Origin: Chondrus crispus
Lineage: Eukaryota > Rhodophyta > Florideophyceae > Gigartinales > Gigartinaceae
Assembly (NCBI RefSeq): GCF_000350225.1
Contig: NW_005179016.1
Span: forward strand, 160,132-224,131
Length of the DNA stretch: 64,000 nt
Reading direction: 5' to 3'
Positions 9,892 through 21,540 of this stretch are shown in pieces (within the stretch, counting starts at the first letter, position 1; the number at the start of each line of letters is the position of its first letter). The notes below the pieces were generated by a model, which was not told where the DNA came from, ran no database searches, and worked only from the letters and a program-made list of their open reading frames with translations. Position numbers and translations under genes: made by a program.

Positions 9892-12800
9892 ATGTCTAAC
9901 CCAAGATTCGTGTGCCCACCTTGGTATCAATGTCACTGCACGCCTGCTAAGCCCGTAAGTCGCAGTACAATGCTGCGGCATCGAAGGACAGCAAACGCAA
10001 AACGTCGAGAAGCTGGGAGAGGCCTACTATCCAAAATTGGAGGACGCCAATCATTTGGATTACAACAGGAATGAGACAACACTTCAACATTCGACAGACA
10101 CTGAGTGCCTTATCGTAGATGATCCTATTCCAGAGGTAGTGACGCTTAGGACGAAAGATGCAGTGCAGCAGCAAACTCATGGTGGCAATTTTAATTCTTC
10201 TGTTCAACGTGTGATTTCACCTAATAGGGCCAGGGAGTTGCATATCTCTCTCGGATCTAACTTCAGGCTCAATTGGGGTACTGGAGATGCTCAGGGGAGG
10301 AGGGTATCGCGTTGCGTTTTGGCGGCGGGAGGTAATTTTCGATCAGGATTCAATGACGTCGGTATAGCTGGCAGTGAGGGAAATAGAACGGATCAGGAGG
10401 CAGATGAGGACTCGTTGGATAGAATTGATCGGAGAGGAATGAAGACAGGGCAAGTAGATCATATGCCGAGGATCGTTTGCGACAGTGATAATGGGTTTGA
10501 TTCTTGTTCCATTGAGAGTGAATATGACTGCAGGATGTACGAGGGCAGCGATCGTGTCGGAGATGGAATGGCAATGTCTGAGGCAAGCGGAGTCGTGCGC
10601 CCTGCAAGCGAAAGGGGAGAGAGAATACACTCTTTGCAGGCAGAGAGTGGGGCTATGAGCGGTGTAATACATTCAACCGTTGTGGACGTGCCGGCCGGTG
10701 ATGGAGACTCAGGCGAGCAGGGTGATGAACTAGATCAACAGAACAACGAAGCAGGGAACAAAGACGACCGGGGGGTGGTTGGCGGTATCGGTGATGCTGG
10801 TTTCGAATTTATCTTCGGAGACGCCTCGAGAATACCAGGCCTTCTCGAGTGGATATCGAACAATCGGGGTTGGGTTGACTTTTTTCAAAAGCATGGGGCC
10901 GAAGTTACCATGATGGACGATATTCTGGCTGGGGTAAAAGCACCATGCCTTTCGTGGAAGACCGTAATGGCTAATATCTGCAGGTCATCTGGACTCGCTA
11001 CGACGGTGAAGAAGTACCCAACATGTCCAGGGCACATGGTCTTTGTGGATCTATTTGATGATGAAAGAAGAGGTATTTGCCGATATTTCTGCTCCGCTTG
11101 CGGCAATCCGGCCCCACAACTTATGTCGCAGGCAGATGGATTCTTCACATACATTCCTCTGCTGCCGCGTCTCGGTGCGCTGGTGCAACACGAATCATCG
11201 TGTTCGGAATTGCACGACTACGTATGGAATAGGTCTCACGCAGGAGACAATGGGGATGTTCTATTCGACTACTTCGATGGATCGCACTTCCGAGGGCTTC
11301 AGGGTAAGTATGGTGGGAACGAAGGAATGAAATTTGACGTCTTCATTGCGGCTTCGACAGACGGCTTTCAAGTTTTCAAGAACAAGCAGTATGACTGCTG
11401 GGTAATCTGTGCCATTCTATTCAACCTGCCCCGGATATCCGATATAGATCCCGCAACGTACTTCCCCTCGGCTTTATCCCAGGTCCGGACCAACCCAAAA
11501 ACATACAGTCGTATCTCATACCGCTTATCAATGAAGTTGCAAGATCATTCATCGGAGATGGTGTATCCCTCTTATTCCATGATGGCGTACGACGAAGAGT
11601 CCGAATACATCTGTCTCTTTTTTCCGGAGACCAGATGGCGGTCTCATCAGTGTCTGGCCTCCTTGGACCTAACAGCAAAACGCCATGCAGAGATTGTCTA
11701 ATACACGGCATCCACCATGGCCACTGCTACTTTCCATCAAAGGTCAGGAGACAGGGGGCCAGTGCTGCCTGCGATGAATATTTTGACCCTCGCAGCCTCC
11801 CGATGCGAACTCCTCAGTCAGCGGAGCAAGCCTTTCATGAACTACGTCTGTGCATCACCACAACTGCGCGAGCAGAGGTTCGGAAGAAATGGGGCATTGG
11901 AAACCGTTCTGTGCTGCTATCAGTTCCCGATTTTGTTCCGTATTCATCTTTCCCGCAAGATATTATGCACACCTTTCAGAATGTGCAACGGGAATTGCTT
12001 GACATAATGGTAAATACAGAAGGTGACGCCTTTTCCTTGACGAAACAGCAAATATCTGGGATGGATGATGAGCTGACGGGGTTTGGTATTACAATATCGG
12101 GACAGCTTGCACGAAAGCCAAGACCTCTAAGCAAATACCGTACGTGGAAAGCTACAGAGCTCAAAGAATTTTCTTTGGACTATGCCCTCATTTTATTTGA
12201 CGGTGTTCTTCCTATCGAATACATGGATGGTCTTGGACAATTTGCGGAGCTTGTGGACACATGTTTTCGGCCTGTCGTGACTAGGGCGGACGTGGATCGG
12301 GTGAAGGTGCTGGGTGTGCAGTTTTTCGAACATTTTGAGTCCAAATACTTCCGATACGACCCAGAACGTGTGTCCTTCTGCAAGTCTATAATACACGCAT
12401 TGCTGCACCTTGGCCCGAGCATGGAGAGATACGGGTCACTGCTGGGTATATCCCAATATTGGTTGGAGAGATTTATTGGGTGGTTGCAGGACCGAAATAA
12501 TTCTAGGCACCTGGCAGCCGAATGTATGGCGAACGCGACATGCTTTGGAGAATCTTACAAGATCTTTTTCAGAAATTTCGTGCACAAAAAGCATAAGAAA
12601 TTTGATGCCCTTGCAGCGGGGGAAGGATTTGAAGTCCTCGGGCCCATGAAGGAGGTGGAATTGTCGACATACGCGGACGGAGTACGATTGAAACAGTTAC
12701 TGTCCGATTATTTTGTTCGGAAGTATGATCTCCATAGCGCGAGTGAGGGGAAAGAACTGGTCTCGAACGTTACACGATGCAAACTATGGTCGCGTTATCG

Positions 12801-13344
12801 TTTCTCAACTACTGGGTTCCAGGTGCAGACCGTTGGTGCGCATTGGAATTTGTTAGATCGCAGAAAACGAAAAGAAAATTATCGCGACAACAGTTATGTA
12901 GCCGTTGAAATGGACTCAACTGAAGACAGTGCGGATATTTTCTATGGCCGCCTTCTCCGCCTGATTGAGTTTGAAATGCCTCGAAGCTCATCAACTGCTG
13001 TTGCAAACTATGCCGTTGAAGGCAGGCATGTTGTGGGTTGGCTTGACTGGGCTAGTGGAATGAAGAAAGGACTTGAAGGGCAGGTTTTCAAGGAAGGAAG
13101 AGCTGCGGAGGTGTTCTCGGGTGCTACTGTGGAGGATGCTGTAGTAATGAAAAGGCTCATTGGATTGGCCGAACACACGCCACCGGGCGATCCAGATCGA
13201 GGTGAGAACAGCACGCGCACCAGACGGAGGCGGCGAAGACGGACTTATTTCACGTACAAGTACCGGCGCACTGACAGGCTGCTGAATGCCAGTGAGAGGA
13301 GCTGGGACGGGGTAGACCGTATGCTGCGGGGGATGCAGACGTAA
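9892..13344 (+). pseudogene. CACTA (En/Spm, Tnp2-type) transposase, two frame breaks
   Basis: A very long transposase of the Transposase_21/Tnp2 family. The start at ATG 9892 gives a Cys/His cluster (CPPWYQCHC) and an SRSTMLRHRR string. Near 10000-10020 the frame changes and then stays open through an acidic region and the central domain (YDGSHF near 11275, AASTDGFQVFKNKQYDCW near 11350). Near 11464-11467, in a CCCC run, one base appears to be missing and the frame shifts; the rest (SGLLGPNSKTPCRDC near 11655, DIMHTFQNV near 11960, YRTWKATELKEF near 12140, and a DUF4218-like C-terminal part) is open to 13344. Apart from these two breaks the ~1,150 codons are clean, so it is either a recent pseudogene or carries sequence errors. 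The tail is Arg-rich. Confidence 0.85.
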
Positions 13345-14190
13345 TTCCGACGTCTTATGCGAAGTGTATATTCTCACATGGTAGTGGGGAGATTTGTAGG
13401 GCGGGCAGTGCGCCCCAAGAGAGAAATACCGTCGTCGTGATACAGAAAGTGTATTTTCTACATCTGTGCTGGGCGATATATTGAAAATGATTATATTTCT
13501 AATTGGATACGTGTCAGTGTCAATTAATTAATACATTGTCGTAATTACGTTTCACGGCGAGGAGAACCTCTAGCACACGAGTTTGAGGAAGTCCCACGAC
13601 GCAGAAAATCGCTGCCAATAGAAGAGGTTCTGAAACTGATTGCAGACATGACGTCAGTTCCCCTAGAACGCTCACGGCACATGAGATTTAGACAGATCGA
13701 TCCGAATACGATTCGAGGTGACACAATTGCGTGCAAAGCCGAGCGTGCAAGGAGTGTGCGTAGTGGTATACAGTACTTGTAGATGCAAGTCATATAAGGT
13801 GCCAATTTAGAGTGTTGGTAGTGTATCGCTAGAGCGCAGTCAGGTATGGAGCACCACTCTGGCCACACTCTACATGCCCGATCACAAGTGCCGGAAGTGG
13901 GTGGCAAGAGTGTAATAATGAGTGTTGCCTACACTCTGGACACACTCTTACCACACTGATATATTTCTTCTAGGGTGGGCCTGTAAAAACTTGCTGAGAC
14001 ACAAAACGTCGAGAAATCATCGAGTTCTCCGAAGAGAATTTCGGAGCGCAAAGCACTCAGCGAGGATCGAACTGTGGTCTCATGATGATGCATCCGCCCT
14101 GGCAGACAACTACAACACCTCTCGGTTGAAATGAAAGTACTACCAAATGTCTATTCTGTAGTGAATAAATTAACATTTTAACGTTAACTA
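13345..14190. repeat. Region with repeated CACTCT/AGAGTG motifs, possible CACTA end
   Basis: No gene is supported. From about 13808 to 13960 the motif ACACTCT or its complement AGAGTGT occurs repeatedly in both orientations, for example GGCAAGAGTGT near 13896 facing ACACTCTTACC near 13950. CACTA elements have subterminal repeats and ends beginning CACTR, so this could be the right end of the element encoding the transposase upstream. I did not find a matching left end. Confidence 0.4.
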
Positions 14191-14192
14191 AT

Positions 14193-15081
14193 TCATATTT
14201 GACGCCAAATTACCGGTTCACATTTTGGCCTCATATGAGGGAAACTGCATGTCAAATAGACACTAGCAGCTTTGTGCAGCGCATCCTCGGCCCTTGGGAG
14301 TTTTGGAAAGCGCAGCACACTGTACATGATGTCTACGGTGTCATGAATAACATTGCATGCTGTTGAGCTTTCAGCTGGGAAGATGTAACAAACATCAAGG
14401 ACCTCCGCGTATACCTCATGTATACGCAAAGTACCTTCCAGTCAGACGTCATCAGGGACAGTTCCCCGTCGAAAGTTAGTTGCGCATTGGTGCGGCTTCT
14501 GTAATCCAATTGAGAGAGTGATTAGTAGTTGTCAGAACGCCCTACGCGTCGAGCGGAACATGCGTCGGAAGGCATGGCGATCGAGGTATTGCATGACACG
14601 CTGAAAGGGGTTCGATAATGCGGTTTGATAAGGGCGCTCGCGAGCTGCAAGTGGGCGATTGCATGGATGTCAGGTGCAGGTAATTGAATGCTTGCGGCGG
14701 CAGTGATGATGTTGCGCTACCGCATCCACGACGAGGACGACCGCTTTCTCTTCCAGTGAAAGAAGGGGCATGTATGATGTCAAGAATAAAGAAGAGCAAG
14801 GCTGGTTGCTTTGTAGGGGTGCAAGCGGGTTTGGAGAGGAGGGAAGAGGTGCTGTTTTTTGCACGACAGCAGTGGCACGTGCGGATTCCTGTTTACAGTG
14901 CCAGAGTTAGTTCGGTGAAAATATTGATCAACACTAGGGAGGGTCATTACTTAATTTGAGATATCCGCAGGAAGCACGGAACGTGACAAACGTTTAAAAG
15001 CTTATGCAGCATTATGAAAAAACGTTCTTCCATACGCACGCACACACGCACGCACGCCGCGCAGGAAATTTGAGAAAGCCC
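14193..15081 (-). pseudogene. Harbinger transposase relic with terminal repeat
   Basis: A truncated, frameshifted relative of the intact transposase at 60869-62176. Shared strings include LSLEEKAV.LVV near 14770, AEVLDVCYIF near 14400 and HDTVD.M.SVLRFPKLPR near 14310. Homology stops near 14260, before the DDE core. Upstream, both copies share a leader (GCAGGAAGCACGGA), a CACG/ACGC microsatellite and a CCGCGCAG motif. The sequence then ends in GAGAAAGCCC at 15081, which corresponds to the terminal inverted repeat of the 8.7-kb element. It is therefore the right end of a dead copy of the same transposon family. Confidence 0.75.
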
Positions 15082-16364
15082 TCTGTCTGCTCCTTTGTTA
15101 TCAGAACACTCTCCAACGCGCAATTGTATATTTACTCACTCTATACATATTGTTATATTATCTCTCGAGGTTTCTCGCAAAGGAACGAAATGTTTCACAG
15201 GTAGATGCTTAAAGCCGCATTCGAATAAAGCCTCTTTGGTGCACAACCTACTGGTCGTACCGGCAATGTGGCTTTCCTTTATTCCGATCTATCCCAAGGT
15301 GATGCACAAACCCAGCATCTCTTTCCTGGCCACATATATAGTTCTGGCAAGAACACTGACAAAACAATTTCAGGGACGATATTCGTCGCAAGATACGTCA
15401 GAGCTCTCCAAATTTATCCACGCCCCCTTAGTGGCATTCCATCTTACTAGCGCCTTGGAAGAATCATTCGAAATAGCGGTGGCGCCCACCCTGAATTGTT
15501 TACTTCATCCCGTAGAGCTCAGTGCAAGTTTTAATATGTGCAAACATTACAGAGATCTGTTGCATGTGTATATGTCATAATCTCATCACACGTCTTCGCT
15601 ATATTGTGGGCAGGTATTCCGCGCCATTTGAAGGCAGGAACTCGTATCGAGTCGAGACGGAATAAATACTTTCCAAGGAATGCACTTGTAAACTTGAGCA
15701 TAGCTGAGTATACTATTCCACTACCGGAAGCACTTCCATCTTTGGCAACCGCGAAGACCACAGTGTCTACCTGTAGTGCAACCGCATGATTTATGCATTA
15801 CAAATGATATGCCGTGGTGGGCGAAAACTTTCTGAAGCTCTCTGAGCGCGATTTGGAACTTCGTATATCATGAGTAAGAATCATTGGGGATCCTTTCTTT
15901 CTGTCGAAGATTAGTTGCAGATTGTAAAAGAAGGGTTCCCCAAATATTACACAGGACTTCAACTTCCAGATTATGCAAAATATTGCAAAAACATTAATCA
16001 ACACCGAGCCAGACAGTCCTCAACATTAGACCCCATGCTATGTATGGCCACTTGGCGTGAAAGCTTGAGAATAGATTTATTCAAAAATAAATCTGACCAA
16101 CAGAAAACACAACTGATTACACCGTTTCCCTCTTTGCTTGAGTGAAAAGGCGTGCATTTCGAATTGTGGCGACTTGACACGCCCATCCTATTCCTGAAAC
16201 AAACCCGCTTCGTTGCATTCACAAGCAGTTGTGTGTACCCCTGAGGGACACCAAGACTCTTTTATTTGATTAGTGCCAAGGGAGCGGCCCATGACTCGGT
16301 TCACAACAACCTAACTTTCACGGTGGTGTCTTTTGTATCGCTTGCAGTCTCTTGATCAGCGTCT
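15082..16364. other. No supported gene
   Basis: Moderately AT-rich sequence. A few ORFs of 60-161 codons occur on the plus strand but have irregular composition and no recognisable motif. It may be old transposon sequence. Confidence 0.4.
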
Positions 16365-16800
16365 ACATGGCTCCGTCAATTTCTAAAACTCGCGGCATGG
16401 ATGTCACCAGTAAACTGGTTCAATCCGGGTACACTTTACGACTTGCAGCGGAGCGTGGCAATGTCCCCCGTTTCGCTCTCCACAGAGATGTCTTCGCAAC
16501 AGGGCCGAGCACTCGTTTCAAACACCGCCGTGCTCGCTTAAGCTCGTTGCGCCAACAAAGGAAGACCTTGTCGTTACGTTGCTTCTCAGCTGTTGAGATG
16601 GAGGTATTCCCATCCGTCGCCTCCAACTCAAGCAGGCCATCAAAATACTTCTTTCGCGTATGACGCCAGGCCCCCGTCTCCAACTACAGGCATGGATGCA
16701 AGGTGTGCAGCGAATGGAGTGCCGCGCGGATGAAGGCTCGGCTTCGTTGCGACAAGGGGAAAAGAAGTTTGGCATCTACATCTTTTCTCAAAAGAGGGCG
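16365..16800 (+). pseudogene. CENP-B/pogo-type helix-turn-helix relic
   Basis: From ATG 16365 the protein starts MAPSISKTRG and contains a string resembling the psq-type helix-turn-helix of pogo transposases (LRLAAERGNVPRFALHRDV). After a frame change near 16560 a second frame carries a GIPIRRLQLKQAIKILLSRM string, as expected for the CENP-B-type second DNA-binding helix set. The catalytic DDE domain is not found downstream. It is probably the N-terminal remnant of a Tc1/mariner-superfamily pogo transposase. Confidence 0.5.
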
Positions 16801-16975
16801 GGGCGAAATGGGGAGAAGAGACGGCATGGTAAGGATGCCCTTTTTAGATAGCCTAATGTTGTGTGAATTAGGACAATGTGGTTGGGGGAAGAGGTGTGAA
16901 GTTTGGATCGGATACAGGCAAGCCCCAGTATCTACCAGTTGAAAAGTGTGCCCGCCCTAACTTCTACTGCTGGTG

Positions 16976-17700
16976 TTACATTGCGTCCTTGATCATTGTC
17001 TCTACTTGGTTCGAGCGATGCGTGTAACCCTCCGAACTTCGCTCGGAGTACTCATCATCCGCGTTGAGATCTTTGATCATTAACAATATGTTTGATCCAT
17101 GATCCATTAAAGAAGATACTGTGGTCGCAATCTTCGTAGAGCGGTCGAGCTCGACTACATGGCTTTTCATCGCCGTATTATTTGCGCCGCTATCTTGTAT
17201 CACTATTGGCCTTCCGGCATGGCGAGAACTTGCCAACGACGTGATTGCAGCGGCAAGGGCATCGGTTGTCTCGTCCCGACGACGCTTTCTCCCGGATTGA
17301 TTAAAATTGTGCTCCTTACTCATTGGACATCTCTCGGCATCGAACCTGGACTCAATTTGGGAGCCTGAGGGTATCGTTCGCAGCACGACATCCAAACTTG
17401 GCTGGTTGTGAAACACACAGTGCATGTAGCACAAGACGTCATCGCCCAGCGTAAAAAGCGTAAAGGTGTCTGAATCGCCTTGACCTGAAACCTTGAAATT
17501 CTTGCATACTACTCTGTATGCTGCGCGAAGCTTTGTCCGTTTTTGTTTCAATATCTGACGGTCACGAATATGTCGGCAATTAGATGGGTCAATGCGTATT
17601 AACATGTGCGAATTGACACCATCACAATCTTCAAGGGGCTCCTGGTTGAATTCTGAATCATTGAATATCAGTCTGATTTATACGACAAATGGATCAAGGC
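16976..17700 (-). pseudogene. SANT/Myb-like Harbinger partner protein, relic
   Basis: A minus-strand ORF (17605-16976, 209 aa) whose first half fits the conserved part of a protein family that accompanies DDE transposons in algae and oomycetes: a helical LRAAYRVVCKNF segment, SGQGDSDTFTLFTLGDD, then a YMHCVF helix. A possible upstream piece in another frame (FNDSEFNQ near 17660) matches the usual FND motif before the domain. A bipartite basic string SGRKRRRDE follows, then a helical tail. It resembles the C-terminal half of the intact 640-aa protein at 54238-56160 in layout. The upstream part is broken, so it is probably not functional. Confidence 0.5.
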
Positions 17701-17854
17701 GGTTGCCATCCAGCTATGCCGTGGTCGTGATGAGCTGATACATCTCGGCGACCGAAGTTGCATTTCTAGAATTTGCAATTATGTGACAGAGCCTTGCGCT
17801 TTCTTCTTTGGTGCTCGGTTCTGTCTATTTCCCACTGTAATGTCAGGACCAGCC

Positions 17855-18391
17855 TCAAGTAAGTTGTTTCAGTTCCAATATTTGGTCATAAGATACCACA
17901 CCCTTTCTGCCTATGCGAGCGATAAGGGTACTTTCTGCTCCCGATCCTGATATTCCAATCCTCTTGTGGGAGGCGGAAGGAGTTTCCTGTGAGCATGCAT
18001 TTGGTGCTGGCTCTCGCGGACGTGTGGGTTCTTTTTGGAAGCACTGAGGCGCTGGAAAGGGGTGTCTGGTTCTCGCTTGCGACAAGACGCTCGCAACATG
18101 TGGTGGAACCGGGGTGCCGGTCAAGGGCTTTAATTGGATTTCATCAGCGTTTACCGTCCTCTGATAGTCCTGTGCTGTAACAGAAGTCGTTTGGATGTTT
18201 AGCTTGGACAGAGAGATTGAATGGCCGTATCCATAGTTTTGGATGGGAGCTTCACCGGGATTAGTGAGGGAGAGTCTTGAGTGTTCTGGTATCTGTCCCA
18301 TTGTAGGTGAGGATCGTTCGACATCCTTCGACAAAGCGCAGCGCTGACGTAGCTGCTGAATGGAAATAAGCGTGCGTGGTAAGGCCAGCAA
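17855..18391 (-). CDS. Doubtful ORF, 178 aa, unknown
   Basis: Minus-strand ORF rich in Ser, Pro, Thr and Gln with no recognisable domain. It lies just upstream, on the same strand, of the SANT/Myb-like relic and may be its disordered N-terminal half, since the intact relative at 54 kb also begins with a long Pro/Ser-rich region. The two ORFs are separated by stops in all frames, so this is a guess. Confidence 0.25.
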   Translation of the reverse strand: MLALPRTLISIQQLRQRCALSKDVERSSPTMGQIPEHSRLSLTNPGEAPIQNYGYGHSISLSKLNIQTTSVTAQDYQRTVNADEIQLKPLTGTPVPPHVASVLSQARTRHPFPAPQCFQKEPTRPREPAPNACSQETPSASHKRIGISGSGAESTLIARIGRKGVVSYDQILELKQLT

Positions 18392-18594
18392 TTTGAATCC
18401 GATGTGTGTACTTTGACGGCAAAGAACGAGTTCGTCTCATCTGGGGCTTGCAAGCGCGATGGCGGCAAGAGACGAGTATGCCAACCCTCCAACATAATAT
18501 ATGGCCAATCAAGGACCAGATCTGCACATATTTTGTGCTCCATATTTTACTGATGTTCGTTTGGAGTGACCCCCAACGTGTATTTCCCTGAGAC

Positions 18595-18623
18595 CCTCAA
18601 TTGAAGTCCACAGCCTCAATTGA
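18595..18623. repeat. Left subterminal CCTCAATTGA repeats of piggyBac copy 2
   Basis: CCTCAATTGA occurs at 18595-18604 and again at 18614-18623. The right side of the same copy has CCTCAATTGA at 33711 and CTCAATTGAGG at 33734-33744. The core TCAATTGA is itself a palindrome. Paired motifs outside both ends of the coding region suggest transposase-binding repeats, though I could not locate TTAA borders. Confidence 0.5.
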
Positions 18624-18825
18624 ACCCTCTTTCTCTCTTCCTATAAAGTAATCAAAAAATTATTAGAAGAGACTATAAAGTTCTCAATCATATTTCCCGC
18701 TCTTTTCCACTTCGACCCTCACCATCTTTTGTGCGCAAGTCGCCTCCATGCTCCCATTAAAGATCCCCGCAGATGCGTCGGCGCGCTTTTTCACTCTAAA
18801 CCAACAGCTGTAACAAGTGTGACAC

Positions 18826-18925
18826 AAGAGCTCCATAAAGGCGATTTCACTGCACGACAGTCGTGCATAAAGGCGATTGCACTGCACGACAGTCGTGCAG
18901 TGCAATGGCCTTTATGGAGCTCTTT
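18826..18925. repeat. Nested hairpin with one-base loop
   Basis: Arms 18867-18890 and 18892-18915 are reverse complements with a single mismatch and a one-base loop (A at 18891). An outer arm pair (AAGAGCTCCATAAAGGC at 18826 and its complement ending 18924) encloses it, and a second direct copy of the left arm lies at 18835-18866. The hairpin sits in the N-terminal coding part of piggyBac copy 2 and is not expected from its protein. Confidence 0.85.
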
Positions 18926-20770
18926 CAAAACACAAACTTGTCAATGGTACAGTGCAAGAGGTTTTGGTGGATCGATCCTCTGGTCGTGCGAACACTTCAC
19001 TACGCGCAGAATGGACATTGTCCATTACACCTACTTCACTGAAGACTACGAAAACAGTTAAGATCAACAACATCAAACTTGGTTTGGCTCCTGTTGCTCA
19101 GCAAATAATGCCCGACGAAGGAAACTCTCTTTAGCGGAGTGTCACGACCGGTGATGAAGGCGATGCAGTTACTGTAAGCCAAGACGTACAACAGTTGATG
19201 GAGCAGCAATCATGGGACCAGTTGGGAGACGTTGCAGATGGTCGTTGCGGTGGGACTGTCCGCACACCAGACACTGCAGCCCACGATGTTGCATGGTACA
19301 AAGAGAATGTGTACAAACCGATCGGTGGCCATAGCCCCCGTAAGTTCTGGTCCGCACGTGCATCTGACGGACATACAATAAGGGGGGATGATGGAATTGG
19401 TAATCGCACTTCTTTCCAATGCTTTATGAGTATGTTTCCGTATTCACATTTGTTGTTGATACGAGATTTAACTCATGAACAGCTTCAGAAAAGCGGTAAG
19501 AAAGGGACGTCTATGTCCGAGATTTTGCGCTTCTTCCGTGTTCTCATATTAATGACGAGGTTTGAGTTTGGGAAAAAGGCGGACCTCTGGAAAACTGAAC
19601 CGTCATGCAAGTATATCCCTGCACCATGCTTTGGAAGGACAGGGCTTTCACGGGATCGCTTTGATGATTTACTACGCTGCATTCGTTCTAGCAAACAGCC
19701 TGAAACACAAGGATATTTATCCTCTGTTAAGTGGAGATGGGTTTTGGTTGAAAACTTCGTCAATGCAATTAACCAACACCAACACAGTGCAGCACGTTTT
19801 ATTCCTTCTGATTTAATATGTGTATATGAATCTATATCCAGGTGGTATAGAAAGAGAGGGCATTGGATTGACATTGGCCTACCACACTACGTCGCTATTG
19901 ATCGTAAACCGGACAATGCTTGCAAATTACAGGACGCCTCATGCGGAAGGAGTGGGATTATGATAAGGTTGGAGATTGTGACAACAACAGAAGAGGAAGC
20001 AGAGAAAGATTTTGAGAGTGAAGGGCATCATGGTGCTGTGGTCTTGCGTCGTTTAGTACAACCAGGGTTAGGATCATTTCGTACAGTCTGTGCTGATTCC
20101 TATTTTTCGAGTGTATACACTGCAGAGATGCTTCTTATGATGGATCTGAAATTTATTGGAGTAGTTAAAACTGCCACAAAAAGTACCCTATGCGGTACCT
20201 GCCGACACAAAAACTATCCGAAAAAGGACAGTGGATTTCATTGGTTAGGAAAGAACTTGACGGGTCTACAGAAATGATGGCGGTGATGTGGATGGATAGA
20301 CAGAGGAGGTATTTTATTTCATCTGCATCAAGTACAGAGGAAGGATCGCCATACATTCGAAATCGATGGTGGCAACTCGAGAGTGGAGCACTGCGTGTGG
20401 ATTTCACCGTACCACAGCCCAAAGTATGCGAAACTTACTATTCAGCATGTTCTCAAATCGACAGACACAACCGTTGCCGTCAGGATGATTCAAAACTCGA
20501 GAGGAAGGTAAAGACACATGATTGGTCTTTCAGGGTACACAGCTCGCTGTTGGCAATGATAATTGTTGACAGCTGGCTGTTGTAGAGCAGGGCGGAAGGG
20601 AGTCGTGGACATATGAGTCAAAGGATGTTCTACGAACGCTTGGCAACAGAACTAATTGACAATAACTTCGAACAACCCTTTTTAAGAGCATCTCGCTACA
20701 GTGACAACACACCAAATGGACAACCTACTGCGAGTTCTAATCGTTTGAGCAACGGTATTGGCATACAGCT

Positions 20771-21400
20771 TGTAGCATAAACACCCCCAACGGCGGAGGG
20801 GTGTTGCTAACAGTCCGACGGTGACCCTTGATCGGCGGAAGACGGGGGACTCCTCTTGCTCACGGAACCGGGCACGGGCCCGGTAGCAGTGTGATAGAGC
20901 GGGTCGGGGTAGGTCGCGCGCACGCGCGAGCGGATCGACGCCTCAACGCCCCGGAGCAGCGCTGGGTGACGTACCAGCGCTGACGGGCGGAAGCGGATCC
21001 CGGCTCGCTCGCGTGCCGCGCAACCCGACCCTTGCCGGTCCCTAACTAAAAAGGGATGCGAAGGTGTCGCCTAATTAGAGTAAGCTGGAGGGTTTCGCCG
21101 CGGTCGTGGATCGTGCCCAAGTTACCTTGGTCCTCTCCCCGCCGGCGCCCTTCCTCCTATTTAATATACAATCGAAGTTATCATACTATAGTACAGTATT
21201 GTGCTATTGTACCAGTGCAGGTCGTCCCGCACTGTAATACTGTCAGCCATCGGGCTGACAGTACACTGGTCGTACACGTGTGCTGGCGCGCGCGCTGTAA
21301 GATATGCGCGCGCGCACGCTGTAAGGTCCGTACCTTACAGCGAGATCTAGATCTAATTGCAAATCTAATGTACACAGTAGTCGTCGGCAATTATGCCACA
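20771..21400 (-). repeat. 3' LTR of the chromovirus
   Basis: Starts TGTAGCATAA and ends TTATGCCACA on the plus strand. In sense direction the U3 has three inverted-repeat modules, among them GCTGTAAGG/CCTTACAGC and CTGTCAGCC/GGCTGACAG. A TATA-like TATTAAATA follows near 21166. ORFs within it (such as 21056-21415) are LTR translation and not genes. Confidence 0.95.
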
Positions 21401-21438
21401 TCGCCCCCCACTTAACGGTGAACGTCCGCGTTCACTCT
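21401..21438 (-). promoter_or_regulatory. Polypurine tract next to the 3' LTR
   Basis: On the minus strand the bases just before the 3' LTR read AAGTGGGGGGCGA, a purine tract suited to plus-strand DNA priming in LTR elements. The adjoining GAACGCGGACGTTCA forms, with the tract, a block that is repeated at 24504-24540. Confidence 0.8.
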
Positions 21439-21540
21439 GGCTTGTAGAGGTGGCCATGTCGATTCCCGTACCTGAGCGGGACGTGTTTGAGATCGTGAGC
21501 GCGTCGTTGGTTCCATTGGGTTCACGCTCGGTCCGTCGTC

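Noticed and set aside
14030-14110. A tRNA-like B-box (AGTTCGATCCTC on the minus strand) near 14070
   Set aside because: No matching acceptor or D-arm pairing could be found around it.
15095-15580. 161-codon plus-strand ORF
   Set aside because: No domain, irregular composition and overlapping alternative frames of similar quality.
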